From: Pseudomonadota bacterium
GTDB lineage: Bacteria; SAR324; XYD2-FULL-50-16; JAHJRI01
NCBI GenBank assembly: GCA_022360105.1
Contig: JAKSDL010000088.1
Span: 1-44,931 of the forward strand
DNA: 44,931 nucleotides
Direction of reading: 5' to 3'
The translations under genes were made by a program, and so were the position numbers. Below are positions 1 to 8,300 of this stretch, piece after piece. Every line of letters begins with the position of its first letter. The first letter of the stretch is position 1. Below the pieces are notes generated by a model. That model searched no databases. It saw only the letters and a list, made by a program, of their open reading frames with translations, and was not told the origin of the DNA.

Positions 1-386
1 CCAACCCAAAACCAAGGGTTGAATTCACAAAAGTGGCAAGGAAAATAATCACCAGGATCAACACAGTCTGTATATCAAACATTTCGATAGGTTTTTTTCA
101 TGGGATGTAACAGCAAAAAGAATGACTATGGGTTTTGCCGGCTGGGAGGGCGGATATCCAAAATAGCCTGAACTCGGAAAACAATCATTAATTTATCCTA
201 GTGTGATACCTCTTTAACGTCAAGACAGTGAGACCTGGGCATTATGGGCAGACCAAAAAAGGCTGTTGGGGTTGATTAATTTGCCTTCTCAGCTATCCAA
301 GACGCACAATTCGTTAAATCATTCCCCAATTGAGATCTAGTTTTTATTTGCCACTTGTTGGTTTGAGAAATAGTGTTTTGACTTGT
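1..386. other. Leading stretch without a recognisable gene
   Basis: I see no convincing coding region here on either strand. The stretch lies downstream of the minus-strand radical SAM gene that ends at 387. It contains no obvious tRNA and no strong hairpin followed by a T-run. It could hold the end of that transcript and the edge of whatever lies to the left of the window. Confidence 0.4.
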
Positions 387-1571
387 TCAAACGGACTGTT
401 CTTCAAAAAATTTATCCAAAAAATAATCCGTATCCGGGAACAGCTTTTCCTGAGCAGCATCGATCGCCCGGTTGATCTCCTGAATCAATACACTATATTT
501 GCTAGGAATGTAAAAGGGATTAGAGGTGAGTTGAATATTAGCCGCCGGGCACCAAGTGCCCAACTTAAAGTTAAATTCTGTGTTCATTTTAATTGAATCC
601 TCATCTAAGATCCCAAAATACCCATACATTTTACAATTTGATTGCATCAGTGAATGCAGAGAATTGTAGCTTTTGCAATTGTCCAAGCTGATAAACTCAT
701 TATTGTCGAATCTTGTTCTGTAAGAGTCACCAATATTCTGATATGAGGAAATTGACATACGATGACAAGGCGATGTCGTTTTTTCCGTATCAATTGTTTT
801 CAATCCTGAACCTGCCCCACAAACAGATGGCCTTTTCCTTAATAGTGCATCAAAGAGTAAACTTTTTTCCTCTGATGATAGTTCTTTTAAATCCTCGTGT
901 ATCCATAATGCGATTTTGAATATCTGATCGATTAAGATATCAATATCATCATCTGTAAATTCTTCTTCAAATATAAATTTAAACCGGTTTCCTTTTTGAG
1001 AGATGATAGCAGATTTGTTATTCTCACAGTATTTCAAAGAGATGTTATAAAAGAATTTTATAGTTTCAGCAAACTGAGAAAAATTGTTTCTGCTGATTAC
1101 AGAATGTATCGTAAAATCAATATTATATTGGTAGCACAACGCTATATTGCCAATTATCTTATTGAATGATCCATTTCCTTTTTTTTTTTTTTTTTTAACG
1201 TCATGCACATTCTCAGGTCCGTCGAGACTGAACTGCAGTACCAACCCATATGCTTTAATCTTTTCAATGTACTGATCTACCAATGTACCATTTGTTGTAA
1301 CATATTTTAACGGCTTGAGGATTTGCGCTTTTTCCTCAGCTGTGAATCTGGGATTGTTTGAAATATAATCTAATGTCTTAAATATCAAATCAGCCTTTAA
1401 AAATGGTTCTCCACCAAAAAACTTAAGTTCACTAAATGATCCGCTATCAATAAATTCTTTAATATATTCCCAACTTGCATTTGCATCAAAATTAGACTTA
1501 AAACAATAGTCACAATTGAGATTGCATTGTTCTGTAATCAAAATTTCTTTTAAAGGTGATGGTAAAAACAT
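387..1571 (-). CDS. Radical SAM protein with SPASM-like C-terminus
   Basis: A 394-aa radical SAM enzyme. The ATG at 1571 gives the start; the frame stays open to a TTG at 1598 inside the upstream gene. The [4Fe-4S]/SAM motif CNLNCDYC (CxxxCxxC, Cys16/20/23) is followed by FFGGEPFL (the GGE SAM-binding motif, about residues 51-58) and by a conserved 'FSLDGP' strand. The C-terminal part holds further cysteines (CGAG, SPC, DNC, NCKMYG, GTWCPA), which fits SPASM-type auxiliary Fe-S clusters. The family modifies ribosomal peptides or protein side chains. No precursor peptide was recognised nearby, so the substrate is unknown. Eighteen consecutive A residues in the coding strand encode six lysines mid-protein, which is a likely slippage site. 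The gene is probably cotranscribed with the 302-aa gene just upstream, separated by about 10 bases. Confidence 0.85.
   Translation of the reverse strand: MFLPSPLKEILITEQCNLNCDYCFKSNFDANASWEYIKEFIDSGSFSELKFFGGEPFLKADLIFKTLDYISNNPRFTAEEKAQILKPLKYVTTNGTLVDQYIEKIKAYGLVLQFSLDGPENVHDVKKKKKKGNGSFNKIIGNIALCYQYNIDFTIHSVISRNNFSQFAETIKFFYNISLKYCENNKSAIISQKGNRFKFIFEEEFTDDDIDILIDQIFKIALWIHEDLKELSSEEKSLLFDALLRKRPSVCGAGSGLKTIDTEKTTSPCHRMSISSYQNIGDSYRTRFDNNEFISLDNCKSYNSLHSLMQSNCKMYGYFGILDEDSIKMNTEFNFKLGTWCPAANIQLTSNPFYIPSKYSVLIQEINRAIDAAQEKLFPDTDYFLDKFFEEQSV
1179..1196. repeat. 18-base homopolymer (T on +, A on coding strand)
   Basis: Eighteen uninterrupted T on the plus strand, read as A(18) in the radical SAM gene. 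It encodes exactly six AAA lysine codons between 'HDV' and 'GNGSF', so the frame is intact at this length. A tract this long is prone to replication or transcription slippage. Confidence 0.95.
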
Positions 1572-1581
1572 AACGGTAGAT

Positions 1582-2490
1582 TCAATTAAAAAATTCAAGA
1601 TTATTTGAAATTTGATTAATTAATAAATGATTCAAGTGAGGAATTTCGCAAATATTATTCATAATTTTCATGTTTTGCTCTAGATCGATCAAGTTGCTCA
1701 TTGGAAATGTAAAACTAATGTCGACGACCTGTCGAAGCCTGTTCAATGTTTCACTATCAATGTCTTCTCCGTTCATACCCTGATATTTTAGCAAATCAAA
1801 GATAAAATAGTTTTTTGAATTGCTGAGATACATTTTTAGATCGTTGTCGATATATACATGATTATAAAAAAATAATTCATCAACAATATCAGGATTTTTA
1901 GGATATTCTAAATTGAGAATGAGTGACAATTCGTTAAACCAATATGCCAATCGATGAAGATTTGCCATTTTAAGATCTTCAAATTGAAAATAATCAATTT
2001 TAATTTCAAATAAATTCACTTCATTTTTATAATAACTGTTAATCAAGCGACTTAATTCAGCTTCAAAATTTGATGTTATCGTAAGTTTGTAGCAAACCGA
2101 TCCCTTTCTAAGAAATTCCTGTCCGTTCGGGAGTGATTTATGTTTATTGAGTATTTCACCGGCTATCTCAAGGCTTGAAGTATAAATTCTAAATTCGTCT
2201 TCAGGGAAACGACAAATTAGTTGATCAATCGTATCATAATTATCTGATTCAATATCTATATAAGTTTGAGTCTTCCAACTCCTTCTATTTTCAATAAGAT
2301 TGACCGACTCATCAAAAGTAGGATGCGAAAGCCTAATGCATTTTATATTTTCATATCCGCATTTTATTAGCTCGTACAAAGTGCTGAGGCTATTTATGTG
2401 AATATAATCAAAGAATCCCAGTATCTCATTGTTGAATAGGTCTTTTACAGAATCCTTTCTATTAAAACTAAACTTGGTTTTCTCTTTCAT
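1582..2490 (-). CDS. Hypothetical protein, partner of the radical SAM gene
   Basis: A 302-aa protein that I do not recognise. The ATG at 2490 (MKEKTKFSF) is preferred to an upstream TTG at 2517. The sequence alternates hydrophobic strands and charged helices (for example 'FFDYIHINSLSTLYELI' and 'YENIKCIRLSHP'), which suggests an alpha/beta, perhaps barrel-like, soluble domain. It has no signal peptide, no membrane segment and no radical SAM CxxxCxxC motif. It overlaps the 3' end of the truncated FAD oxidoreductase copy upstream by about 23 bases and lies 10 bases from the radical SAM gene downstream. The three genes are therefore probably one transcript. It could be an accessory or substrate-recognition subunit for the radical SAM enzyme, but that rests only on position. 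Confidence 0.7.
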   Translation of the reverse strand: MKEKTKFSFNRKDSVKDLFNNEILGFFDYIHINSLSTLYELIKCGYENIKCIRLSHPTFDESVNLIENRRSWKTQTYIDIESDNYDTIDQLICRFPEDEFRIYTSSLEIAGEILNKHKSLPNGQEFLRKGSVCYKLTITSNFEAELSRLINSYYKNEVNLFEIKIDYFQFEDLKMANLHRLAYWFNELSLILNLEYPKNPDIVDELFFYNHVYIDNDLKMYLSNSKNYFIFDLLKYQGMNGEDIDSETLNRLRQVVDISFTFPMSNLIDLEQNMKIMNNICEIPHLNHLLINQISNNLEFFN

Positions 2491-2944
2491 TTGTAAATAA
2501 GCGATTATTAAAAACAAACCCTAAAAAAGTATTTTGGAAGAAATCCGCAATAGGCAATTTAAGGTCAACTCTATTCTCGTAAGACATTATGGTCTCAACT
2601 ATTTCTGCAATCAATTTGGTACCTGCATCAACAGCCCTTTTGAGCTGAAAACTGGCCAATTCTTTGCGAGAAATTATATAGCTTGTTTTGTCAAAGTACC
2701 AAAACTTACGTCGTCTTGTAGGAGATTCACAAACCAACTTGGAACATTTAGATTTCAGATGCGGAAACGATAATAGAAAAGGAAATTCTCTGAGCGTGTC
2801 TGGTGGAATTAACCCACCACAAGGTTTTTCCCAAGGCACCTTATGATCAAACAAGGATATCTCAAAACCCTCTTTTGCTAACAACTCCGCAGCATATAAA
2901 CCAGCTGGCCCGGCACCTACTATTGAGATTCGTATTTTGGACAT
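2468..2944 (-). pseudogene. Geranylgeranyl reductase-type FAD oxidoreductase, N-terminal fragment
   Basis: A 158-aa ORF. It begins with a Rossmann FAD-binding motif, VGAGPAGLYAAELL (GxGxxG), followed by 'DHKVPWEKPCGG' and 'YIISRKELASFQLKRA'. These are hallmarks of the geranylgeranyl reductase/FAD monooxygenase-like family. It aligns closely with the neighbouring copy at 3065-4086 up to about residue 126 (SYENRVDLKL) and then diverges. The GD-motif half (VGDAAGHVDP in the sister copy) and the C-terminus are missing, so the protein is less than half the expected ~340 aa. It may still be translated, but it cannot be a complete enzyme. Its last bases overlap the start of the 302-aa hypothetical gene. 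It is the downstream member (on the minus strand) of a tandem duplication. Confidence 0.75.
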
Positions 2945-3064
2945 TACAATAAATATTTTTCAAGCTTCAATTCATCAGGTGGTGTCATGTTGATCGAAAT
3001 TCAGCCCAGATCCCCGGTAAAACGAAGAGATTTATCAGTAAAGCAGACCTGATGCTGTATTGAC

Positions 3065-4086
3065 TTAAACATCCCTGTAATAGACAGCTCCGATTGTGTC
3101 GGACCGGGATTTTTTTGCTATTTCCTCCGCATAGTTCGCATATTTGACTCTTTCTCGCTGGATTCTACCATAAAATTTTCGCCAACGTTTTTCGTATGCT
3201 CCGATATCACCGCACAAGATCGCTTCAACTGCCAGTTTTGCAGATTTAAAGGCGTAGTAAATGCCGGCACCAACTATGGGGTCCACATGCCCTGCGGCAT
3301 CTCCCACCAGAATCCATTTGTTTCCGTAGATTGGTAGTTCTTGAAATTTCGGATCACGGATTAAAGGGATTATCGCACTCCATTTGGAAACAACGTTTAT
3401 ATTCTTGAATTTTGATTTAAGATATTGATCAAGTTTTTTCCTTAAATGTTGATTACTTTGACTTGTAATGCTTTTGCCAATCCCTGCATTTAAATGTTTT
3501 TCCCCATTGAAAAGCCACATGTAGCCATCAGTGTTTTGAAATTTGATTTCATTATGGTCAACTTGTGCATCTTTCAGAGTGTAACCGAAAGTTATTCCCA
3601 GGTTTTCTTTTGGGATTTTTCCTATAAAAGTCTTTCTTACAACACTGTTCGCTCCATCGGCCCCAATGATATAATCGGTTTGATAGCTTCCATTGCCCGT
3701 TATTACCTCAATTTTGTTCTCAAATGACCTTATCTTCTCAACTTTTTCTGGGATCAGCCTGGCACCGGCATCAACAGCCCTTTTAAGCTGAAACTCTGCC
3801 AGCTTTTTGCGAGAAATTATGTAAGTTGAAGGGGTTAAAGGTCTTCTTTTGCGTTTTCCATCCGGAGACTCATATATAATTTTGGAGAATTTGGCTTCCA
3901 GAAAGGGAAAAGAATACAAGAAAGTGAATTCCCTTAGCGTTTCCGGTAGAATCATCCCTCCACATGGCTTTTCCATGGAACTTTGTGGTCAAACAGAGTT
4001 GTTTCATATCCCTGTTGTGCCAGCTTTTCAGCAGCATATAAACCTGCAGGACCAGCACCTACAATAGAGATTCGCTTTTTGGACAT
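3065..4086 (-). pseudogene. Geranylgeranyl reductase-type FAD oxidoreductase with one-base frameshift
   Basis: Translation from the ATG at 4086 gives MSKKRISIVGAGPAGLYAAE and continues to 'DHKVPW', then slips out of frame and stops. The body of the protein resumes in another frame from 3976 (MEKPCGG onward, 303 aa). Compared with the neighbouring copy, where TGG is followed by GAAAAACC, this copy reads TGGAAAAGCC and lacks one G near 3974. Restoring it would give about 340 aa, a normal family length. The GD motif is present as 'ILVGDAAGHVDPIVGAG', as is the C-terminal helix 'YYAFKSAKLAVEAI'. Family members reduce isoprenoid double bonds or carry out related FAD chemistry; the substrate here is unknown. 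It is either a recent pseudogene or a sequencing error. The internal ATG at 3976 would yield a protein without its FAD-binding loop. Confidence 0.8.
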
Positions 4087-4324
4087 TTTTTAAAGGAATA
4101 TTCCGGCTTCTTATCGACTTGGTTCTTGAATTTGGCCCATACTTGAGCCAGAAACGATGTTTTATTGGATTTAAAGGTCCTAAGTTCGAAGTTTCTATCA
4201 ATTTTTGCTTTGCACTTTCCTTGAAGGCGCAAAGTATAGCATTCTCAAGTGCCCCAGACGTTTTGAACGTTTAGGGCTCTTCATCAACCGTCTCTTGTTT
4301 TGTCGCATTGCGCCTGATTGGCTG

Positions 4325-4340
4325 CAGCTTTTAAAAGCTG
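4325..4340. repeat. 16-base perfect palindrome
   Basis: CAGCTTTTAAAAGCTG is a perfect inverted repeat in the non-coding stretch between the frameshifted oxidoreductase and the truncated secreted protein. No T-run follows on either strand, so it is not a clear terminator. It could be an operator, or chance. The rest of 4087-4357 shows no gene. Confidence 0.4.
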
Positions 4341-4357
4341 TGAATTTCATTTAATAC

Positions 4358-4645
4358 TTAAAACATCAAAATGAAAGACCTGAGCCCCAAATTTTTAGTT
4401 CTCTTCTTTGAATATTGTTGAAGTGATTCGTGATAGAATTTAAGTGTTGTTGTTTGCAGACCTGTCCCGGGAAGCATGACATTCAAGGTCAGTTCATGAA
4501 CAAAATGCTCACAACCGACCTTGCATTGAAGTTTGTTAGCTTCCGAATAAAGCTTTCTAATGTGGTTAATTCTTGAACCGCTATGTGGCGCAGTTGAGAA
4601 CAAACAAATTGATAAAAGCAAAATAATCAGTTTCGTTGTTTTCAT
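4358..4645 (-). pseudogene. Small secreted protein, probably truncated by a repeat
   Basis: The ATG at 4645 (MKTTKLIILLLSICLF) starts a typical Sec signal peptide. It is followed by a short domain with 'NHIRKLYSEANKL' and 'LTLNVMLPGTGLQTTTLKFY', which resembles small secreted hypothetical proteins of Bacteroidota (from memory, not searched). The last ~15 residues (after 'KRTKN') are encoded by a copy of a short repeat that also occurs twice, outside any gene, at 4770 and 4805. The natural C-terminus therefore seems to have been replaced. An in-frame start further upstream (4693) exists but would bury the signal peptide. The product is about 95 aa. It is likely a decayed gene; function unknown. 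Confidence 0.45.
4367..4388 (+). repeat. Short dispersed repeat, copy 1
   Basis: CAAAATGAAAGACCTGAGCC followed by CC. Near-identical direct copies lie at 4770-4790 and 4805-4826. This copy forms the 3' end of the truncated secreted-protein ORF. The complementary core (GGGGTCAGGTCTTTCA type) resembles repeats that flank REP-associated Y1 transposases in other bacteria, but no transposase is visible here. Confidence 0.6.
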
Positions 4646-4769
4646 ATGTATATTTGTCTCAACCACTTTACCCAAACATGCTAAAGAATTCATAAATGAT
4701 AAATGACAGTGCTTAAATTTTGCCCTGTTTCATTCCTTTTGGAATGAATTGGTTTGTGTTAGGAAATGC

Positions 4770-4790
4770 CAAAATGAAAGACCTGACCCC
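4770..4790 (+). repeat. Short dispersed repeat, copy 2
   Basis: CAAAATGAAAGACCTGACCC plus C, in the same orientation as copy 1. It lies in non-coding sequence between the secreted-protein remnant and the SUKH gene. Confidence 0.6.
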
Positions 4791-4804
4791 TTTTCCACAA
4801 AACC

Positions 4805-4826
4805 CAAAATGACAAACCTGAACCCC
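4805..4826 (+). repeat. Short dispersed repeat, copy 3 (diverged)
   Basis: CAAAATGACAAACCTGAACC plus CC, a diverged copy 14 bases after copy 2. It is followed by CTGACCCTGT, and a TGACCCTGT fragment recurs near 4871, suggesting further decayed copies. Confidence 0.5.
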
Positions 4827-4898
4827 CTGACCCTGTAGTTTATTTGTATAAAAGTCTAATAATAAAGTTTTGACCCTGTCTTTTAATATCAAGACGCT

Positions 4899-5354
4899 TC
4901 AATCGTCTTCTAATTCATATAGTTCTTTCAAAAACTCATCGAAATTATTTGCAACAAAATGCACATTAGAATAATCTGGATCGTTGTCATCTGATTCAAA
5001 TTCATGATCCCAAAAATAAATTATCCCAAAATTCTCACCTTTAATGCCGATACATATTAAATTTCCCCCGGGATCATGTGCAATTGGAAGGAGGTCTTTT
5101 GGTATGCGTCCTATATATGTATTTACATAACTATCAAGATTGCTATGAGGTCCGGACTCCAGACTTAAAAACTTATCAACTGTCGACTCATCTTCAATTT
5201 CCTTAATTGCGAAAGCGTCAGGTGATGGATAACCGCCGTTATATTTAATTAAAAACCTTTTGTATTCAATAGGTAATTTCACATTCCACTTATGTTCAAA
5301 CTTGGTAACGATGTCTTCGGAAATACCTTCATTGCTGTCTTTAATTATCGTCAT
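4899..5354 (-). CDS. SUKH-family (SMI1/KNR4) immunity protein
   Basis: A 151-aa protein of the SMI1/KNR4 (SUKH) superfamily. Evidence is the N-terminal 'EKFxxxxxxxLPxxYKxFL' pattern seen as 'FEHKWNVKLPIEYKRFLIKY' with 'NGGYPSPDAF', then the central 'LLPIAHDPGGNLICIGI' and 'IIYFWDHE' strands and the C-terminal 'VANNFDEFLKELYEL'. The ATG at 5354 has GGAG about 9 bases upstream; an upstream in-frame start at 5390 would overlap the toxin gene. SUKH proteins are well-known immunity proteins that bind nuclease toxins of contact-dependent and polymorphic toxin systems. The gene starts 22 bases after the nuclease-tipped DUF4157 gene, on the same strand, so a toxin-immunity pair is the natural reading. 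The cytoplasmic product would neutralise the nuclease in the producing cell. Confidence 0.9.
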   Translation of the reverse strand: MTIIKDSNEGISEDIVTKFEHKWNVKLPIEYKRFLIKYNGGYPSPDAFAIKEIEDESTVDKFLSLESGPHSNLDSYVNTYIGRIPKDLLPIAHDPGGNLICIGIKGENFGIIYFWDHEFESDDNDPDYSNVHFVANNFDEFLKELYELEDD

Positions 5355-5376
5355 AAAACATCTCCAACAATAAAAT

Positions 5377-8300
5377 TTACTTTGTTGCAATACCCCCAGT
5401 GTGTTTTATCCAATCATGGATATCTGTAGGTACTAATTGCATATAGCCTGAATCTTGGTGATGATGCCAGGTAAAATCATCCGGTCTTGGATTATTTCTA
5501 GAAAATCCTGCAGCTTTATCAGCACGAGAAAAATCGACACCTCGTGATTTTCCTAATTCAATCCTTACGTTTTTAATTGAATATCTTGAAAAATCCGGGT
5601 ATCCGGCGCCCGAAAAATGAACACTGTGTGGATATTTTCCTCTAAGGTGAACAGGCAAATCTTCCAAAGGAACTGTTCTACCAGCGTATTTTCGTGAATT
5701 TATTGGAAATCGTCCTTTTACTTTTCTTACTCTTCTTAAATCAGGTTCGCCGTCGACGGGCGCCTTCATGAGCATAACTCGTGGGTTGAATTCTGCCCAT
5801 ACCTCAATGTATCTACCTGATTTCTCGATCCAGACACGCTTAAAACCAAACCTTTTAAGGATCTTTTCTCTAATATCCCCAATCGTGTTGACCACTTTCA
5901 ACCAGGCTTTATTAAGCTTGGTAAAGATGAATTTTCCGCGTCTGAGAACAACTGCTTTAATTTTTCTACCTACATTCCTAACCTTGGTTCCGACTTTTCG
6001 AACAAATCCTCCAACCTTTCGCACTGCTCTGCCAAACTTGCCAATCTGCTTTCCTCCCTTTAAGGCTGCTTTTACCTTTTTCAATACCTTACCTACCACT
6101 TTTAGCAGGTATTCAAACACAAACTCGAAAACAAGCACAGCGAGCGCTTTTGCAAGACTCTTTCCACCACCTTCAACATCTCCATTCCACGCTTTTTCGA
6201 GGTAGGACATAAAGTGGCCTCTTATTCGGTATATCGCTTCCGCTATAAAATAGACTGTCATTATTTGTAGCAATACCTGAAGTACTGCGATGAGCCCAGC
6301 GCCACCAGTGAAAAAGGCAATTACTCCTGCGCCAATCAAAATACCTGCTAAGGCGCCATATATAATAAGCTTATTTTTTTGCCACCACATCTGCATACCC
6401 TTCATCATTTGTCGGCCAACAAACGAAAGTCGCTGACCCACTGACAATCGGTCTGTTTTGGCAATATAGGGTATATCTTGTGTGTTTGTTGAGTCAGGTT
6501 GTTGTTCTGGTTGAGTAGTCTGGTTTCCTTCAGGAGCAGGCGGCTCTTTTCCCATTTGTTCAATATAATGATCAAGTTTTTGATCATCAGTCATATTTGC
6601 CCAATCGGGGTCAGGTTGTTGATTGGACTGTTGGTCTTGATCCTGTTGCGACTGATGATCAGCCACAATGCTGTCAGTAATTGAATCAGCTATACCATCA
6701 ACATCATTGCCGCCAGTAGCAAAAGCATTCTGCAATTGATCTCTTGTAATCGGATTTGAATTTGAGCCCAACTCAATATCCTGCCCAAAATCAATTGGGG
6801 GAAGGTGTCTAAGCAGTTGTGGTGATATCTCTCCAGGCCCATCTGGTAGGACAAGATCTGAGTCACGAAGTTCTGATCTGTTCAATAGTTCGTTATTCCG
6901 CCTTTCTTCTGCTGTAGGGCTATTTTGCTGTCCTGTATTTTGTTCAGCAGATGTTTGTTGACCCTGGCTATTCGCTGCAATTTCGGCATCTGTTCTTTCA
7001 ACACTGATAGGTTTGGTAACATCTGTTCCTATGGCCTCTTCGACCATGGCACCTGTGAAATATTCAGTAATGGCTTTACCTAAAGCAATGCCAAGATTTG
7101 CGAGTCCTCGCAGTATTTTAATTATCCCAACAGCGATGAATTTCAACGCATCCAGGATGAGGTTAATCGCCTTTTGATATAGGGCCAGATAAGCATCAAT
7201 TGCTGATCCAATGGCATCCAGTATCAATTCGCAGGCACGTTTCAATCCCTCAGCCAGTTGGTTAACTCTCTGTATAGTCCTTTCAACAATATTGTCTATT
7301 AGGGCACAAAACCGTTTGGCGATTTGTGGAAAAGCAGCCAATGCAACTCGCACCACACTTTTTAAAAACTCTCCAAATGACCGAATGAAGCCAACGATGG
7401 TTCGTCTTGCTGCTTCAATTACCCCTTTGACGATGTTTTTCGCCCTTTCGATAATGTCTTTGACTGCCTGGCGAAGTCTATTGAAGATGTCGTTGACTTT
7501 CTTTTTCAAGTTATCAAAGAAATTGCCAATTGCCTCTGTTGCTTTTTGGAACCATGATTTTTCACGTGTCGCATGGTTACGTTCGGTACTAACTTGTTGT
7601 TGAGCCTGTCGTTCCTGCTGTATTGCGTTTTGTTCAGCTTGAGTAAACTCCTCCCTAGATCGTCGATTGGCCGAAGTGACACTTGCATCGATTCTTTGAT
7701 TTACCCTATTCCGTTCCGCATTTGCCTGGCTAGAGTAGTTGTTTTGTACCTGTGTGTTTTCCCTGGTCCATTGATTTCTCTGATTTTCTATATCCTGCTG
7801 TCCACTTTGCTGTAGCTGAATTTGTTCATTTCGAACTCGATCGGTTTCTGCGTTAATCCTTTGCAAGCCCTGTTGTTGTTCCTGATCTACTCGAGTCTGG
7901 TATTCCTGTTCTGCAGAATTTTGCCTGTTGAGTTCATTCTGAATATTTGAGTCGTATTGTTCAGAAAGCTGTCTGTTATAAACGGATCTGTGTTGATCAT
8001 CCAAATCAGGAATGGACAAGGCTTCTCCATTCCACTCAGCATTAGTGTTGATGTTATTATTTGATTTTAAGGTTTCTCTTGTTATGGTTGGATTTGTGTC
8101 GTTTTCTCCGAAATCTTGATTTATGGCTCTTGTAGCGTCTCTGGAAGCCTGCGATACCGCTTGATCAGTTTTCCTCTGATTTTCGATGTTTTGTGTCGGA
8201 CTTGCAGCGCCTGTCAGGTCCACAGATGGTGGTGCACCTGGAGAAGTATTCAAATTAGGGTCTCGATCCGGTATCTGGTTAACCTGCTGGCCAATATTGT

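Noticed and set aside
330..919. Plus-strand frames at 330-596 and 713-919
   Set aside because: They lie over the radical SAM gene on the other strand and encode no recognisable protein.
387..1598. TTG at 1598 as the radical SAM start
   Set aside because: It lies inside the upstream gene without a ribosome site, and the ATG at 1571 leaves the complete SAM-binding motif.
4899..4935. AAGACG...CGTCTT hairpin at the end of the SUKH gene as a terminator
   Set aside because: The 6-bp stem includes the stop codon region and is not followed by a T-run, so it is too weak to call.
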